From: Betaproteobacteria bacterium
GTDB lineage: Bacteria > Pseudomonadota > Gammaproteobacteria > Burkholderiales > SG8-41
Assembly (NCBI GenBank): GCA_025353085.1
Contig: JANXRI010000310.1
Span: 1-9,122 of the forward strand
Direction: 5' to 3'
DNA: 9,122 bases
Within the stretch, counting starts at the first letter, position 1. Each line of letters starts with the position of its first letter. The notes under the pieces were generated by a model that saw only the letters and a list, made by a program, of their open reading frames with translations, was not told the origin of the DNA and made no database searches. Position numbers and translations under genes: made by a program. Below, piece by piece: positions 1 to 6,522 of the stretch.

Positions 1-106
1 ATGAAAGAAGCCAAAACCCGTTTCGGAAAATAGTTCGGTGGCCGGCGCAGGTTCGTATCATTAATCTGCGCGGCCTGTGGGTGATTGATCTATCGCGGAG
101 AAAATT

Positions 107-283
107 ATGCTGAAATGGGCGCTTATATTTTTTATTATTTCGATAGTTGCAGGCCTGCTTGGATTTACCGGCGTCGCGGCCGGTGCAGCGGGCATTGCGA
201 AAGTTCTATTTATTCTGTTTTTGGTTTTATGCGTCATTTTTCTCGCGCTCGGCATCGCTGCAGCGAAAAAGCTCGGGAGCTGA
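107..283 (+). CDS. DUF1328 family small membrane protein
   Basis: A 58-aa hydrophobic protein starting MLKWALIFF. It has two predicted membrane segments, about residues 4-23 and 33-53, joined by a Gly/Ala-rich turn (FTGVAAGAAGIAK) and ending in a short basic tail (AAAKKLGS). This length, the MLKWA start and the two-helix layout match the DUF1328 (YtjA-like) family of inner-membrane proteins, whose function is unknown. In many proteobacteria such genes lie among stress genes (family knowledge). The ATG is well supported by GGAG at 97-100 with six bases of spacing. An 8-bp hairpin with one G-U pair (279-299) overlaps the stop codon but has no T-run. The next gene starts 273 bases downstream, so this is probably a single-gene transcript. 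Confidence 0.9.
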   Translation: MLKWALIFFIISIVAGLLGFTGVAAGAAGIAKVLFILFLVLCVIFLALGIAAAKKLGS

Positions 284-370
284 GCGAAGCGCGCTTAGCG
301 GCCTCCAATCGCGAAGTGCTTGCCTTGCAACGATAAATATCAAGCGGGATTGAATAGCAACGTCGAGATT

Positions 371-413
371 TGTAGGCAATCTCCTACAAAATCGAACCCG
401 TGTCCTACAAAAT
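371..413. promoter_or_regulatory. Candidate operator: TGTAGG-N6-CCTACA palindrome plus a phased repeat
   Basis: A perfect inverted repeat, TGTAGG (371-376) and CCTACA (383-388), with a 6-base spacer. The 11-mer TCCTACAAAAT occurs at 382-392 and again at 403-413, 21 bases apart, which is two helical turns. A weaker half-site, CGTAGG, is at 452-457. The cluster lies 144-186 bases upstream of the sigma-54 activator start. The same GTAGG-N6-CCTAC arrangement recurs upstream of osmB. The size fits a dimeric helix-turn-helix regulator, but the bound protein is unknown; the regulatory role is inferred. Confidence 0.5.
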
Positions 414-556
414 GGTGCGTCGCCCACTGATATTGAATGTAACCGTTTATCCGTAGGATGACCTTCCCTTGCACCAGAAAACTGATTAAAAAAACGGGAT
501 GGCAAAGCGGAATACACGGCAGTCCGGCAGTCCCAACGTAACCCAAGAGGATAAGC

Positions 557-1642
557 ATGAGCACAGAAATGGCGACGAGCGCGATGGGGACAGGCTGCGA
601 AGAGGCGTTCGCGAAAGCGCGGCGGTACGCAACGCCGGGGCCTGAGTCCAGTCCACGGCCAGCAGCGCGGGACCCCCACCATTTCGGCAAGCTATACGGT
701 CAATCGGCAGCGATGACCATTGTGTATCAGATGATTTCTAAAGTTGCCCCCAGCGACGCGAGCGTGTTGCTGATCGGCGAAAGCGGCACTGGCAAAGAGC
801 TCGCTGCCAACGCCATCCATGATGCAAGCAGCTGCCGAACCGGGCCGTTCGTCGCGATTAATTGCGGTGCGTTTTCCGCAAATTTGATTGAAGCCGAGCT
901 TTTCGGATATGAGCGTGGCGCCTTTACGGGCGCGACTCGCTCGCATCGCGGCTGCTTCGAACGCGCGACCGGCGGCACGCTATTCCTCGACGAAATTACT
1001 GAAATGCCCGTCGAGTTGCAAATAAAACTTTTGCGCGCCCTTGAGACCGGACGGTTTTATCGCGTCGGGGGCGAACAGGAGATGAAGGTCAATGTCAGGA
1101 TCATCGCTGCCACCAACCGGGACCCGAATCAGGCGGTCACCCAAGGCTTGCTGCGCGAAGATCTGCTATACCGCCTTGCCGTGTTTCCCTTGCCGCTGCC
1201 GCCGCTACGCGCGCGGGAGGCAGACATTGAATTGCTGGCGCAGCATTTTCTCAACGATCTCAATCTTGCGTCGGCGGCGGATAAGCGGTTCACCGCGTCA
1301 GCGCGCGAATATTTAACGCAGCACGATTGGCCTGGCAACGTGCGTCAGTTAAAAAACGCGGTTCAACGCGCCTTTATCATGGCGGACGCTGAAATCGAAT
1401 TCGACGTGCGCGCTAATGGCACGGCTAATCCGAAGAAATCGCCGATCAACAGCGGCCCGCTCCTTCAGTTTGCGGTCGGCACGCCACTGGAAGCCATCGA
1501 GCGCGAAGTGATCGTCGCTACACTGGAGCATTGCCACGGCCGCAAGCGAGAAACCGCTGAGTTGCTCGGCGTTAGTCTCAAGACTTTATATAATCGGCTC
1601 AATGAATATCGTGGCGATTGCAATGCTCACTGCGCCGCCTAA
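557..1642 (+). CDS. Sigma-54-dependent transcriptional activator without sensor domain
   Basis: A 361-aa enhancer-binding protein that would use ATP hydrolysis to open promoters bound by sigma-54 RNA polymerase. The AAA+ domain spans about residues 45-275. It has Walker A GESGTGKE (74-81), the sigma-54 contact loop GAFTGA (121-126), Walker B TLFLDE (141-146), and the REDLLYRLAVFPL segment (200-212) with the arginine-finger region. WPGNVRQLKNAV (258-269) marks the lid. A Fis-type HTH (about 325-351, ending SLKTLYNRLNEY) binds DNA. All catalytic motifs are intact. The roughly 45 N-terminal residues match no receiver, GAF or PAS domain, so the overall plan resembles PspF, where control comes from a separate partner. 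The ATG follows AGAGG (545-549) at good spacing. No neighbouring gene encodes a cognate kinase, and I found no convincing sigma-54 promoter in the window. Confidence 0.93.
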   Translation: MSTEMATSAMGTGCEEAFAKARRYATPGPESSPRPAARDPHHFGKLYGQSAAMTIVYQMISKVAPSDASVLLIGESGTGKELAANAIHDASSCRTGPFVAINCGAFSANLIEAELFGYERGAFTGATRSHRGCFERATGGTLFLDEITEMPVELQIKLLRALETGRFYRVGGEQEMKVNVRIIAATNRDPNQAVTQGLLREDLLYRLAVFPLPLPPLRAREADIELLAQHFLNDLNLASAADKRFTASAREYLTQHDWPGNVRQLKNAVQRAFIMADAEIEFDVRANGTANPKKSPINSGPLLQFAVGTPLEAIEREVIVATLEHCHGRKRETAELLGVSLKTLYNRLNEYRGDCNAHCAA

Positions 1643-1855
1643 GATTAGCCACGGCGGAAGCGTCTTAGTGAGAATCACCTGTGCGTACCGTGGCCTGTAT
1701 GAAGCGTGCAAAAGCCGGAGTCTTCCGGCAGCGCGTCGGCGGTCTGACCCTGTAGCCCGGGGTTGGCACGAAACATTTCTGCGTAGGCAGAAGTTCGAAA
1801 TTCTTCGATGTGCACAAACTACTTGCCCAACGCGTTTTCATCGTTGGTTGTTGTT

Positions 1856-1896
1856 TTGGTAGGTACCGGTTAATGTATCCGGTACCGGTTTACCAA
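1856..1896. promoter_or_regulatory. Long inverted repeat in the response-regulator leader
   Basis: TTGGTAGGTACCGG (1856-1869) pairs perfectly with CCGGTACC (1879-1886) plus TACCAA (1891-1896), leaving a 4-base bulge (GGTT, 1887-1890) and a 9-base loop. The same stretch also reads as a direct repeat of GGTACCGGTT at 1862-1871 and 1881-1890, 19 bases apart. It ends 20 bases before the response-regulator ATG. There is no T-run, so it is not an intrinsic terminator. It could be an operator with two GGTACCGGTT sites, perhaps autoregulatory, or an mRNA leader hairpin close to the ribosome binding site. Confidence 0.45.
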
Positions 1897-1916
1897 TACC
1901 TTCCCGGAAAGTGAAG

Positions 1917-2555
1917 ATGGTTATGACACGCATCCTGGTCGCTGACGACCATCAAATCGTTCGAGCCGGATTGAAAAACCTTCTGGCCGATTACAAAGAG
2001 TTTGACGTCGCCGGTGAAGCGGGGTCCGGAACTGCTGCACTGAAAATGGTGCGCGAGTCCGATTGGGACGTGGTGCTGCTCGACATTTCGATGCCCGACA
2101 TGAACGGGATCGACACGCTCAAGCAAATCAAACGCTGCAAGCCCAACCTGCCGGTGCTCATTCTGACCATGCATCCGGAGGATCATTACGCGATCAATTT
2201 ATTGCGCGCCGGGGCAAACGGCTATGTTTGCAAGGAATGCGCTCCTGAACAACTCGTGGGCGCGATTCGCACTGTTGCCGCGGGCCGCCGGTACGTGAGT
2301 CCGGCGCTGGGCGACCAACTGGCCGGCGATTTGAGCGGCGATGGAAAGAATGCGCTGCATACCGAACTATCCGAGCGGGAATTTCAGGTTTTTTGCAAGC
2401 TTGCTGCAGGGCAGGCGGTATCGGAAATCGCCGACGAGTTATTTCTGAGCGTAAAGACCGTCAGCACCTATCGCTCGCGAATTCTCGAGAAAATGGGCAT
2501 GAAGACGAATGCCAACATTACGTACTATGCAATCAAGCACGGCTTAATCCAGTAA
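1917..2555 (+). CDS. NarL/LuxR-type response regulator transcription factor
   Basis: A 212-aa two-domain response regulator. The receiver (about residues 4-120) has the acidic pair D10-D11, phospho-acceptor D56 in VVLLDISMPDMNG, switch T84 and conserved K106. A short linker leads to a LuxR/GerE HTH (about 150-212) with LSEREFQVFCKLA and the recognition helix around LSVKTVSTYRSRI. All phosphorylation residues are present, so activation by a histidine kinase is expected, but no complete kinase is encoded here. The start is uncertain: GTG 1911, ATG 1917 and ATG 1923 are in frame. I chose 1917 because GGA (1906-1908) lies eight bases upstream. A large inverted repeat sits immediately before it. 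Its partner could act elsewhere in the genome. It is a candidate, unproven, for binding the GTAGG-N6-CCTAC palindromes in this window. Confidence 0.92.
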   Translation: MVMTRILVADDHQIVRAGLKNLLADYKEFDVAGEAGSGTAALKMVRESDWDVVLLDISMPDMNGIDTLKQIKRCKPNLPVLILTMHPEDHYAINLLRAGANGYVCKECAPEQLVGAIRTVAAGRRYVSPALGDQLAGDLSGDGKNALHTELSEREFQVFCKLAAGQAVSEIADELFLSVKTVSTYRSRILEKMGMKTNANITYYAIKHGLIQ

Positions 2556-2686
2556 GCCGCCCGGCGCCGTAAGCATAAACTGACGAACGGATTAGCTGCC
2601 CGCCGATGGCAGGACTTACATGATTCTCCGAGTATCAATCTTCGGGAATCTCCGCAAACGGCGGCCCTGTCATGTCAGGTCAGTGA

Positions 2687-3079
2687 GTGGATAGAGTATT
2701 GAAAGTCTACATCGTCGAGGACTCTCCCGTTCTGCTCGAGCGCGTAATCGAAAGCCTGGCGGAAGGCGGCCATAGCCGCGTTGTGGGTTCAGCTGACACG
2801 GAAGACGAGGCGGTAGACGGAATCGTCGGTTGCGCGCCTGACGCAGTGGTGCTCGACATCCAACTGCGCGAGGGGAACGGTTTAAACGTATTACGCCGCC
2901 TGCGCAATATCGATATGGAAGTTCGCCCGCTGGTTATCATTTTGACTAACCACAACTATGCGGAATTTCGCTACCGCGCCATGAGCGCCGGGACCGATTA
3001 CTTCTTCGATAAAGCGACCGAACTACATCGCGTAGCGGAAATCATCGGGTCAATGCGGGCTCCGGTCACCGTCCATTAA
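2687..3079 (+). CDS. Single-domain response regulator (receiver only)
   Basis: A 130-aa CheY-like protein consisting of one receiver domain with no output domain. It shows VYIVEDS (acidic E11-D12), phospho-acceptor D57 in AVVLDIQLREGNGL, T87 and K109 in the usual FFDKAT position. It may work as a phosphate sink, a shuttle in a phosphorelay, or by protein-protein contact. The start is a GTG with AGG (2677-2679) seven bases upstream; an in-frame stop immediately before it rules out an earlier start. It follows the LuxR-type regulator by 131 bases. That gap holds an imperfect hairpin (2622-2650) without a T-run, so co-transcription is possible. The convergent phosphotransfer/receiver gene at 3317-4010 is a natural partner candidate. 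Confidence 0.9.
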   Translation: MDRVLKVYIVEDSPVLLERVIESLAEGGHSRVVGSADTEDEAVDGIVGCAPDAVVLDIQLREGNGLNVLRRLRNIDMEVRPLVIILTNHNYAEFRYRAMSAGTDYFFDKATELHRVAEIIGSMRAPVTVH

Positions 3080-3213
3080 GGCGGGTAATCCGGGCTTCCG
3101 CTGAGTTCGTTGCGCTGCGTGCGCTCTGTCGAGAAGGTGGCCGACGAGATGACACTTTCAATCCGCCACGGCGCTAAACGTCCTTAAATAAAGTCCCGGT
3201 CGATACAGAACGG

Positions 3214-3242
3214 CCCCGCGAAACGCGGCCCGTGCCGCGGGG
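3214..3242. terminator. GC-rich hairpin between convergent genes
   Basis: CCCCGCG (3214-3220) pairs with CGCGGGG (3236-3242). A nested alternative, CCGCG-AAA-CGCGG, occupies 3216-3228. It lies between the ends of the receiver-only gene (+) and the phosphotransfer/receiver gene (-), where a shared terminator is expected. There is no clear T-run on either side, so an intrinsic terminator is only weakly supported. Confidence 0.3.
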
Positions 3243-3316
3243 AGAAAAGCATCGCTCCCAGCGAGGCCATTCCCCTACCCATTAAATCATTGGATCATTG
3301 CAATCGGGACTTGTCG

Positions 3317-4010
3317 TCACTCACTGCGCAACACGCTATCGAGGGACGAGAAACTGTGAATCTTGTCGATGCAATGATCAAAGCCTGCGCGTTCAGCGCC
3401 GCGCCGGGTTGCCTCATCGAGTGTGGACCCGCTCATGAGCACGAGCCTCATCGAATCTTGCGAGAACTTTGCGCGAAGCAGTTTGGCAACTTCGAAACCG
3501 TTCATGCGCGGCATGTTTGCATCGAGCAGAACGAACTCAGGATTCCAGCTTGCAGCGAGCTGCCAACGCCTGCGGGCCGTCTTCCGCCGTTTTTACGCCA
3601 TGTCCGGCCTCCCGCAGCACACTCGACAGCGAGGTCAACAAGGCGACATTGTCATCGACTATCAGCACCCGCCGGCCGACCGCGACCTTGGACGCGGGCG
3701 TCGCAACAGCGTGCGCGGCCGGCTTCGGCGCAGCGCCCTCGGCGGCGGCCGACTCTGCGCCGGCAAGCGTGTTGAGCATGCGTATCATCTCATTGACCTG
3801 ACGGTCGATGATATCGGCTATAGGCGCGAGAGCCGGATCCGTCTTGCCGCGAAAGCGCAGAAGTTGCACGGCATTACGCAACGGCGCGACCACATTGCGC
3901 AGATCATGAACGGCCGTTCTCAGATCGCTCGGACAGCCGACATCGCGCTCTGCGCCTGATCGGTCCGGTATCTGCGCTGTGATCGTCGGCTGTGATGAAT
4001 CAGAATTCAT
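3317..4010 (-). pseudogene. Histidine-phosphotransfer-like plus receiver protein, frameshifted
   Basis: Two minus-strand frames together make one protein of about 230 aa. The first frame (4010-3537) begins with a dimerisation/phosphoacceptor-like helix, HDLRNVVAPLRNAVQLLR, with a candidate phospho-His at residue 35 in an H-D-x-x-N context as in HisKA kinases. An Ala/Pro-rich linker follows (about 83-110), then a receiver N-terminus with VLIVDD (115-120). That frame stops at 3537, before the phospho-acceptor Asp. The rest of the receiver (FVLLDANMPRMNG, then LVLMSGS and IDK) continues in another frame down to 3317. Removing one base near 3550-3560 joins both parts into a normal receiver. There is no HATPase_c catalytic domain between the two domains, so even intact it could not autophosphorylate in the usual way. 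The start at 4010 has only a weak ribosome binding site. It is either a decaying gene or a sequencing indel. Confidence 0.75.
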
Positions 4011-4037
4011 CTTGAAATTACTTTTAACACGATTGGG

Positions 4038-4045
4038 ATTTTATA
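4038..4045 (-). promoter_or_regulatory. Possible -10 element for the minus-strand receiver gene
   Basis: On the minus strand this reads TATAAAAT, close to the sigma-70 -10 consensus, 28 bases upstream of the start at 4010. No good -35 box is visible at 16-18 bases, so support is weak. Confidence 0.25.
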
Positions 4046-4273
4046 CCGCCCTGAGTCGCTAGCGCGGCGCGACGCGCAAATATGTTTTCAGGGGGGCGTT
4101 GGGAAGGGATATTCGCCGCAACGTGGAGCGTGATTGGCGTGGCTATCAGCCCTTGCGCCGCAGGCCGCCGATGCTGACAAGAATCTTGTCCACTGTATGA
4201 CTTCATTAAGAGCCAATTCGCCGCAACGCCACGCGCCGCGCCAAAGCGAATACGCCGTTTGTGTTGCAAAGTG

Positions 4274-4299
4274 AAAACGTAGGAAAACCCCTACGTTTT
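4274..4299. promoter_or_regulatory. Perfect 10-bp palindrome upstream of osmB (GTAGG-N6-CCTAC)
   Basis: AAAACGTAGG (4274-4283) and CCTACGTTTT (4290-4299) form a perfect 10-bp inverted repeat with a 6-base spacer, AAAACC. Its core, GTAGG-N6-CCTAC, is the same as at 372-387. It lies about 127 bases before the osmB start. An operator for stress control of osmB is the likeliest reading. A weak rho-independent terminator is an alternative, but no gene ends just upstream on the plus strand. Confidence 0.5.
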
Positions 4300-4425
4300 T
4301 ACGACCGCGTGCTGACACACAATTGCGGTGGGCGCCGATACGGTGCAAACAAGGGTGTGGTTACCCTGTCATGAGTGGCGCGTGCCCGCGGCATTCTTAA
4401 TTTCAATCTCATTACAGGAAATGAC

Positions 4426-4632
4426 ATGAAAACAGCAATGAAGTTGTTCGCAATAATTACCGTCGTTGCAAGTTTAAGTGCCTGTAGCGGCATGTCACAG
4501 CAAGACCGCAGTACGGCGATCGGCGCTGGCGTCGGCGCAGTGGGTGGCGCAGCGCTAACCGGTGGAAGCGCTCTAGGCACCGTGGGTGGTGCGGCGGTCG
4601 GCGGGATCGTGGGGCACGAGATAAAAAAGTAA
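4426..4632 (+). CDS. osmB: OsmB-type osmotically inducible lipoprotein
   Basis: A 68-aa precursor. Residues 1-19 are a lipoprotein signal peptide ending in the lipobox LSAC, with C20 the predicted lipidated residue. The mature part is DRSTAIGAGVGAVGGAAL, then a second glycine-zipper run and the end GGIVGHEIKK. It closely follows E. coli OsmB as I recall it, which has the same DRNTAIGAGAGA and GGAAVGG-IGH layout. OsmB is a small envelope lipoprotein induced by osmotic and stationary-phase stress; its exact role is unclear. The ATG at 4426 is supported by AGGAA (4416-4420) five bases upstream, so a longer frame starting at GTG 4375 is not used. It is flanked by a palindrome upstream and an intrinsic terminator downstream, so it is probably a one-gene transcript. 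Confidence 0.88.
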   Translation: MKTAMKLFAIITVVASLSACSGMSQQDRSTAIGAGVGAVGGAALTGGSALGTVGGAAVGGIVGHEIKK

Positions 4633-4676
4633 CGATTCACGGCGGCGCAACGCAGACGTCCGCTCAGTCACGAAAG

Positions 4677-4708
4677 TTGCCCGGCGCGGTTAGCCGGGTA
4701 ATTTTTTT
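4677..4708 (+). terminator. Intrinsic terminator after osmB
   Basis: Stem CCCGGC (4680-4685) and GCCGGG (4693-4698) with loop GCGGTTA, extended by T-A, T-A and G-T pairs at the base. It is followed by seven T residues (4702-4708). It sits 45 bases after the osmB stop. On the minus strand it also lies just beyond the ligase stop, but the T-run on that side is poor. Confidence 0.85.
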
Positions 4709-4727
4709 ATTATCGAGATTTTCTTTT

Positions 4728-5738
4728 TCATAAATCATTACATCGATCGATTCCCACGTCGGTCACCACGTCGGTCGCCCGCTTGTCTTCGCGCAACCCG
4801 AGAAATGACGGATGCCGCAGCGCGCCGCCTTCGCTCCACTCGGTAAACTCAACCTCGGCGACTAATTTTGGCGCGACCCAATGCACGCCTTTGGCCGCGT
4901 AGCCGCGCGGCGGGTCCACGAACGGCGGCTCTTTCTGTTCGAGCCTGGCAAGCTTTGCACGCAACCTTGCGAGCATTCGATCGTCGAACCCGGTGCCGAC
5001 TTTACCCGCGTATTTAAGTTGGCCTTCGTCGTATACGCCAAGCAGCAACGCGCCGAATCCCGTGCGGTTCGCCTGCGGGTCCGTGAAGCCGCCGATCACT
5101 ATTTCCTGGCGCAGGCTGCATTTAACTTTTACCCAGTTCCGCGTGCGCAACCCCGCGCCATAAGTTGAGCCGGCCTGTTTCGAAATGATGCCTTCAAGAC
5201 CCATCTCGCAGGCTTGGCGGAATACGCCGGCGCCCGAACCACTCACATCGGGGCTGTTGCGGATCACCGTACCACGGTCGCCAAGCACGGTGCGCAACAC
5301 GCGTTTACGCTCGGTCAGCGCAACATTCGTCAGATCAAACCCGTCGAGATACATCAGATCGAACACGAAGTACACCAGATTTTCGGTACCGCCGGCGAGC
5401 GCGTGTTGCAGCGCCTGAAAATTCGAGCGGCCTTTCTCATCGACCGCGCACACTTCGCCGTCCAGCCATGCGGATTTGAGATCGAGTTGTTTGGCTTCGC
5501 CGACGATGGCGCCGAATTTGTCAGTCCAGTCCTTGGCGTTCCGCGAATACATGCGCACCGCGCCTGTGTCGATGCGGCACAGCGTCCGATAACCGTCATA
5601 CTTCACTTCGTGTATCCATTCGTCGCCGGCCGGCGGCGCTTTGACCAGTGTCGTCAGAGCAGGCGCGATTTGCCCAGGCAATGCAGCGCGGTTGGCGCCG
5701 CTTAATTGCTTCATTGCTGGATTTTTAATCGCCTGCAT
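4728..5738 (-). CDS. ligD: LigD ATP-dependent DNA ligase part (NHEJ)
   Basis: A 336-aa ATP-dependent ligase module that would seal double-strand breaks together with Ku. It has the adenylation motif EVKYDGYR (44-51) with nucleophile K46, WLDGEVCAVD (91-100, motif III), LEGIISKQ (181-188, motif IV) and WVKVKC (202-207, motif V). An OB-fold region follows (about 212-325), ending in HPSFLGLREDK. The frame stops soon after, so the primase/polymerase domain of Pseudomonas-type LigD (PE-ligase-polymerase) is absent. It overlaps the upstream phosphoesterase frame by 14 bases. No good ribosome binding site precedes ATG 5738, and the two frames look like one gene split by a single-base insertion. A 12-bp tandem repeat near the 3' end (CCACGTCGGTC at 4754-4764 and 4766-4776) encodes TDVVTDV. 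Confidence 0.9.
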   Translation of the reverse strand: MQAIKNPAMKQLSGANRAALPGQIAPALTTLVKAPPAGDEWIHEVKYDGYRTLCRIDTGAVRMYSRNAKDWTDKFGAIVGEAKQLDLKSAWLDGEVCAVDEKGRSNFQALQHALAGGTENLVYFVFDLMYLDGFDLTNVALTERKRVLRTVLGDRGTVIRNSPDVSGSGAGVFRQACEMGLEGIISKQAGSTYGAGLRTRNWVKVKCSLRQEIVIGGFTDPQANRTGFGALLLGVYDEGQLKYAGKVGTGFDDRMLARLRAKLARLEQKEPPFVDPPRGYAAKGVHWVAPKLVAEVEFTEWSEGGALRHPSFLGLREDKRATDVVTDVGIDRCNDL

Positions 5739-5778
5739 TTTTCACGCCCGCAATTTTCACGTTTGCATTTTTGACGTT
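5718..5778 (-). repeat. 15-bp tandem repeats in the LigD linker, fourth copy with an extra base
   Basis: Read on the minus strand, three 15-bp units (5778-5764, 5763-5749, 5748-5734) encode NVKNA, NVKIA and GVKNA. A fourth unit (5733-5718) is 16 bases long. Removing one base, the T at 5729 on the plus strand, makes it encode GVKNPA and joins the phosphoesterase frame to the ligase frame without a stop. Confidence 0.75.
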
Positions 5779-6501
5779 TTTAGAGCCCCCGTCCTGCGAC
5801 GCCATCGCGCGTGACTTCACGGTGGCCGGCGACCGCGCTTTTGACGCTGCCATTTTTTTGGGCACGCGAATCGCGCCTGCTTCAACGTTGTCGCTGACCG
5901 ACCGGTTCGAATGCCATTCGCGATCTTTCGCCGCGGCTATTTCATCGATACTGCGTCCGGTGACGGCGCTGTCGGGTTGGCTGTCGACGATTTTAGCGGC
6001 GGCGCCGCGCGTGGCGATCTGATCGGCTTCCTTAATCAGCAACCAAGCCTCCGCCTTGCCGCCGTACTTGGCATTGCGCGTGCGCACCAGCGTCCAGCGC
6101 CCGGTGAGCTTCTTGCCATGCAGCTCGAATTTGAGACGGCCTTTTTTGTACGCGTCCTGCGCATCGCCGAGCGGCGTCCACATGCCGGTATCCCACAGCA
6201 TGACCGTGCCGCCGCCGTATTGGCCGCGCGGGATCGTGCCTTCGAAGTTGCCGTATTCAACCGGATGATCCTCGGTGTGCATCGCCAGGCGCTTGTCGGC
6301 TGGATCGAGGCTCGGTCCTTTGGGTACTGCCCAACTCAGCAGCACACCATTCAACTCGAGGCGAAAGTCGTAATGCAGATGGCTTGCGGCGTGTTTCTGA
6401 ATCAAATAACGCAGCGCGCCGGCCTTGCTCGCCGCGACCTTGCCGCGCGGCTCGGACGTTATCCCGAAATTTCGTTTGGCGTTGTAATCCGCGAGCCGCA
6501 T
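5725..6501 (-). CDS. ligD: LigD 3'-phosphoesterase part (NHEJ)
   Basis: A 258-aa protein carrying the LigD N-terminal 3'-phosphoesterase domain, which trims 3' ends before ligation. The metal and active-site residues of P. aeruginosa LigD (H42, H48, D50, R52, H84, Y88) have equivalents here at H37, H43, D45, R47, H79 and Y83, all shifted by exactly five. The surrounding motifs HLHYDFRLEL and GTIPRGQYGGGTVMLWD are intact. Residues 182-200 (GRSIDEIAAAKDREWHSNR) are the usual LigD linker, followed by a basic Ala/Lys-rich tail and pentapeptide repeats. The start lies 21 bases after the ku stop with no clear ribosome binding site, which suggests translational coupling. The frame ends 14 bases inside the ligase frame. 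A fused product would be about 590 aa. Confidence 0.9.
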   Translation of the reverse strand: MRLADYNAKRNFGITSEPRGKVAASKAGALRYLIQKHAASHLHYDFRLELNGVLLSWAVPKGPSLDPADKRLAMHTEDHPVEYGNFEGTIPRGQYGGGTVMLWDTGMWTPLGDAQDAYKKGRLKFELHGKKLTGRWTLVRTRNAKYGGKAEAWLLIKEADQIATRGAAAKIVDSQPDSAVTGRSIDEIAAAKDREWHSNRSVSDNVEAGAIRVPKKMAASKARSPATVKSRAMASQDGGSKNVKNANVKIAGVKNAGD

Positions 6502-6522
6502 GGTATCGGATCAGCCACTGAT

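Larger units (their letters stand above)
4011..4425. other. 415-base intergenic region between divergent genes
   Basis: This gap separates the minus-strand phosphotransfer/receiver gene from osmB. It holds a possible -10 box for the minus-strand gene, a 13-base direct repeat ATTCGCCGCAACG at 4111-4123 and 4216-4228, and the perfect palindrome at 4274-4299. The open frames across it have no recognisable domains and no convincing starts, so I call no gene here. Confidence 0.6.

Noticed and set aside
1..33. Short frame MKEAKTRFGK at the window edge
   Set aside because: Ten codons with no visible start context; it could be the tail of an upstream gene but cannot be told from chance.
279..299. 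8-bp hairpin over the DUF1328 stop codon
   Set aside because: No T-run follows; it may stabilise mRNA but is not a supported terminator.
1715..1730. Hairpin GCCGGA-GTCT-TCCGGC after the sigma-54 activator
   Set aside because: The stem is perfect but only 6 bp and is followed by AGCGCG rather than T residues, so it is not called a terminator.
1764..1783. TGGCACG resembling a sigma-54 -24 element upstream of the response regulator
   Set aside because: The expected TTGC -12 element at the right spacing reads ATTT, so the essential GC is missing.
2622..2650. Imperfect hairpin between the two plus-strand regulators
   Set aside because: It has a bulge and no T-run, with no clear role as terminator or operator.
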